DNA from: Anoxybacillus tengchongensis
GTDB lineage: Bacteria; Bacillota; Bacilli; Bacillales; Anoxybacillaceae
Assembly (NCBI RefSeq): GCF_014201585.1
Contig: NZ_JACHES010000003.1
Coordinates: 62,001-126,000 of the forward strand
Length of the DNA stretch: 64,000 bases
Direction of reading: 5' to 3'
The notes beneath the pieces were generated by a model. That model was given only the letters and a program-made list of their open reading frames with translations. It was not told the DNA's origin and made no database searches. The first letter of the stretch is position 1. Each line of letters starts with the position of its first letter. Shown piece after piece: positions 62,711-64,000 of the stretch. A program made the position numbers and the translations under genes.

Positions 62711-63556
62711 TTATAGTTTAATTCTTATAATAAATTCTTTCAATGCTTCTCGCCAATTTCTCATTTGATGAAATCCATTCAACCTAAGCGCCATATGCTC
62801 AAACACCGAATACATCGGTCTTGGTGCTGGCCTTGGAAACTCTTTTGTCGTGCAAGGATTGACTTTAACTTCTATCCCTACTTCCTCAAAAATTGCTTTC
62901 GCAAATTCATACCAAGAACAATGTCCCGAATTGGAAACGTGATAAACGCCGTACTTTTCCGTTTGAATCAGTTCCAAAATGCAATTTGCTAAGTCGACCG
63001 TATATGTCGGGCAGCCGATTTGGTCGTTGACGACCATTAGCTCATCTCGCTCTTTGGCTAACTTTAACATCGTCTTGACAAAATTGTCCCCATGTTTTCC
63101 ATACACCCAAGACGTTCTCACGATAAAAAACTTCGAATGCAAGTCGCGGACAAACTGCTCGCCAGCTAGTTTACTCTTCCCATACACGCTAAGTGGATTC
63201 GTCGGCGCCAATTCGTTGTATGGGGTAGTTGCCATTCCGTCAAAGACGTAGTCTGTGCTAATGTAAACAAGTTTTGCCCCTACTGCTTCCGATGCAACCG
63301 CAACGTTTCTCGTTCCGTACGCATTAATTAAAAATGCTTGATCAGGCTGGGATTCCGCTAAATCGACTTTCGTATACGCCGCTGCATGAACAACAACATC
63401 AGGTTTAACTTCGCTAATAACCTGTTTTACTTGGTCAAAGTTTGTGATATCTAACTCTTCCCGCCCATAACCGTAAACTTCATATCCTTGATTAGCGAAC
63501 AAGTGGACTACATCTGTACCAAGCTGCCCTTTTGCACCTGTTACAATTACTTTCAT
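62711..63556 (-). CDS. rmlD: dTDP-4-dehydrorhamnose reductase
   Basis: A 281-residue SDR, the last enzyme of dTDP-L-rhamnose synthesis. NADPH-binding [10 protein letters not shown] (7-16), STDYVFDG near 100, [10 protein letters not shown] near 125 (Tyr-x-x-x-Lys), and DQIGCPTYT near 181 are all in place. ATG overlaps the rmlB stop (ATGA). The order rmlB-rmlD is usual; rmlA and rmlC would be expected to the right. Confidence 0.95.
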   Translation of the reverse strand: MKVIVTGAKGQLGTDVVHLFANQGYEVYGYGREELDITNFDQVKQVISEVKPDVVVHAAAYTKVDLAESQPDQAFLINAYGTRNVAVASEAVGAKLVYISTDYVFDGMATTPYNELAPTNPLSVYGKSKLAGEQFVRDLHSKFFIVRTSWVYGKHGDNFVKTMLKLAKERDELMVVNDQIGCPTYTVDLANCILELIQTEKYGVYHVSNSGHCSWYEFAKAIFEEVGIEVKVNPCTTKEFPRPAPRPMYSVFEHMALRLNGFHQMRNWREALKEFIIRIKL

Positions 63557-64000
63557 CTTCTGTCACCGTATTGTTTCTCATAATAAGTCATATATTCGCC
63601 AGATTTAATGTTTTTCCACCATTCTTGATTTTCAATATACCATTGAATCGTTTCCACAATGCCTGTTTCAAATGTATACTGCGGTTTCCATCCAAGCTCG
63701 TTCATAATTTTTGTCGGATCAATCGCATAACGGCGGTCGTGCCCTGGGCGGTCTGCCACATACGTAATTAACTCTTTTGACACTCCTAGTTTTTCAACGA
63801 TGAGATGTACAATTTCATTATTCGTGCGTTCATTATGTCCGCCGATATTGTACACTTCCCCCGATTTCCCTTTATGAATCACTAAATCAATCGCCGCACA
63901 ATGATCTTTAACGTGCAACCAATCACGAATATTTTTGCCATCACCATAAATTGGTAGTTCCTTTCCTTCTAATGCGTTTGTAATCATTAACGGAATAAGC
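63553..64000 (-). CDS. rmlB: dTDP-glucose 4,6-dehydratase, N-terminus missing (window edge)
   Basis: The C-terminal 148 codons or so are present; the reading frame is open to the right edge ([20 protein letters not shown]). [17 protein letters not shown] and the final [15 protein letters not shown] region are diagnostic of RmlB, which makes dTDP-4-keto-6-deoxyglucose. It is coupled to rmlD. Confidence 0.95.
   Translation of the reverse strand, partial: LIPLMITNALEGKELPIYGDGKNIRDWLHVKDHCAAIDLVIHKGKSGEVYNIGGHNERTNNEIVHLIVEKLGVSKELITYVADRPGHDRRYAIDPTKIMNELGWKPQYTFETGIVETIQWYIENQEWWKNIKSGEYMTYYEKQYGDRR

Overview
The window looks like chromosome of a Gram-positive, low-to-moderate GC Bacillaceae, most likely a thermophilic Anoxybacillus/Geobacillus relative. 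This is inference from gene content: YwqA/YwqB, CvfB, PgcA, ManR/ManP, rbsRKDACB, CsaB with SLH proteins, strong AGGAGG ribosome binding sites and many GTG/TTG starts. No rRNA, tRNA or CRISPR array was found.

Layout. 1-4560: a translationally coupled minus-strand operon for a secondary cell wall polymer (tagA, a flippase, a DUF5693-type membrane protein, csaB cut by the window edge). 4678-5895: a stand-alone TnpB (IS1341 type) just upstream of it. 6135-12871: housekeeping and hypothetical genes, including a 688-residue SLH-domain surface protein, the kind of protein the pyruvylated polymer would hold. 13412-17858: ywqB-ywqA (SWIM protein and SNF2 helicase) with an unannotated 33-residue ORF. 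17866-24142: an RND exporter, galE, ugd and a pRiA4-like protein. 24215-29974: the complete ribose operon with an operator palindrome in its promoter. 30172-38421: a small lipoprotein and a giant secreted protein (about 2610 residues) built of 27 tandem beta-sandwich-like modules. 38556-45296: a six-gene exopolysaccharide operon (flippase, polymerase, epimerase, initiating sugar transferase, two GT4). 45386-46638: an ADP-ribosylglycohydrolase and a small Myb-like protein. 46857-52698: a mannose/fructose-type PTS operon with ManR-type regulator, ManA and a ROK sugar kinase. 53207-64000: a second polysaccharide region with phosphoglucomutase, GDP-mannose and dTDP-rhamnose precursor genes, glycosyltransferases and a second polymerase, carrying a decayed IS4-type transposase and a duplicated scrap of manC; it runs off the right edge inside rmlB.

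How it fits together. Much of the window serves the cell surface. PgcA, GalE, Ugd, ManA, ManC and RmlB/D feed nucleotide sugars (UDP-Glc/Gal/GlcA, GDP-Man, dTDP-Rha). Two separate polymerase/glycosyltransferase clusters consume them. The tagA-csaB operon makes the anchor polymer for SLH proteins. The giant modular protein lies directly downstream of the first EPS operon on the same strand. The most unusual things are the giant protein with its three levels of repetition, the TnpB lacking the usual RuvC-II glutamate and zinc-finger cysteines, and the microprotein ORF coupled to the ywqBA operon.
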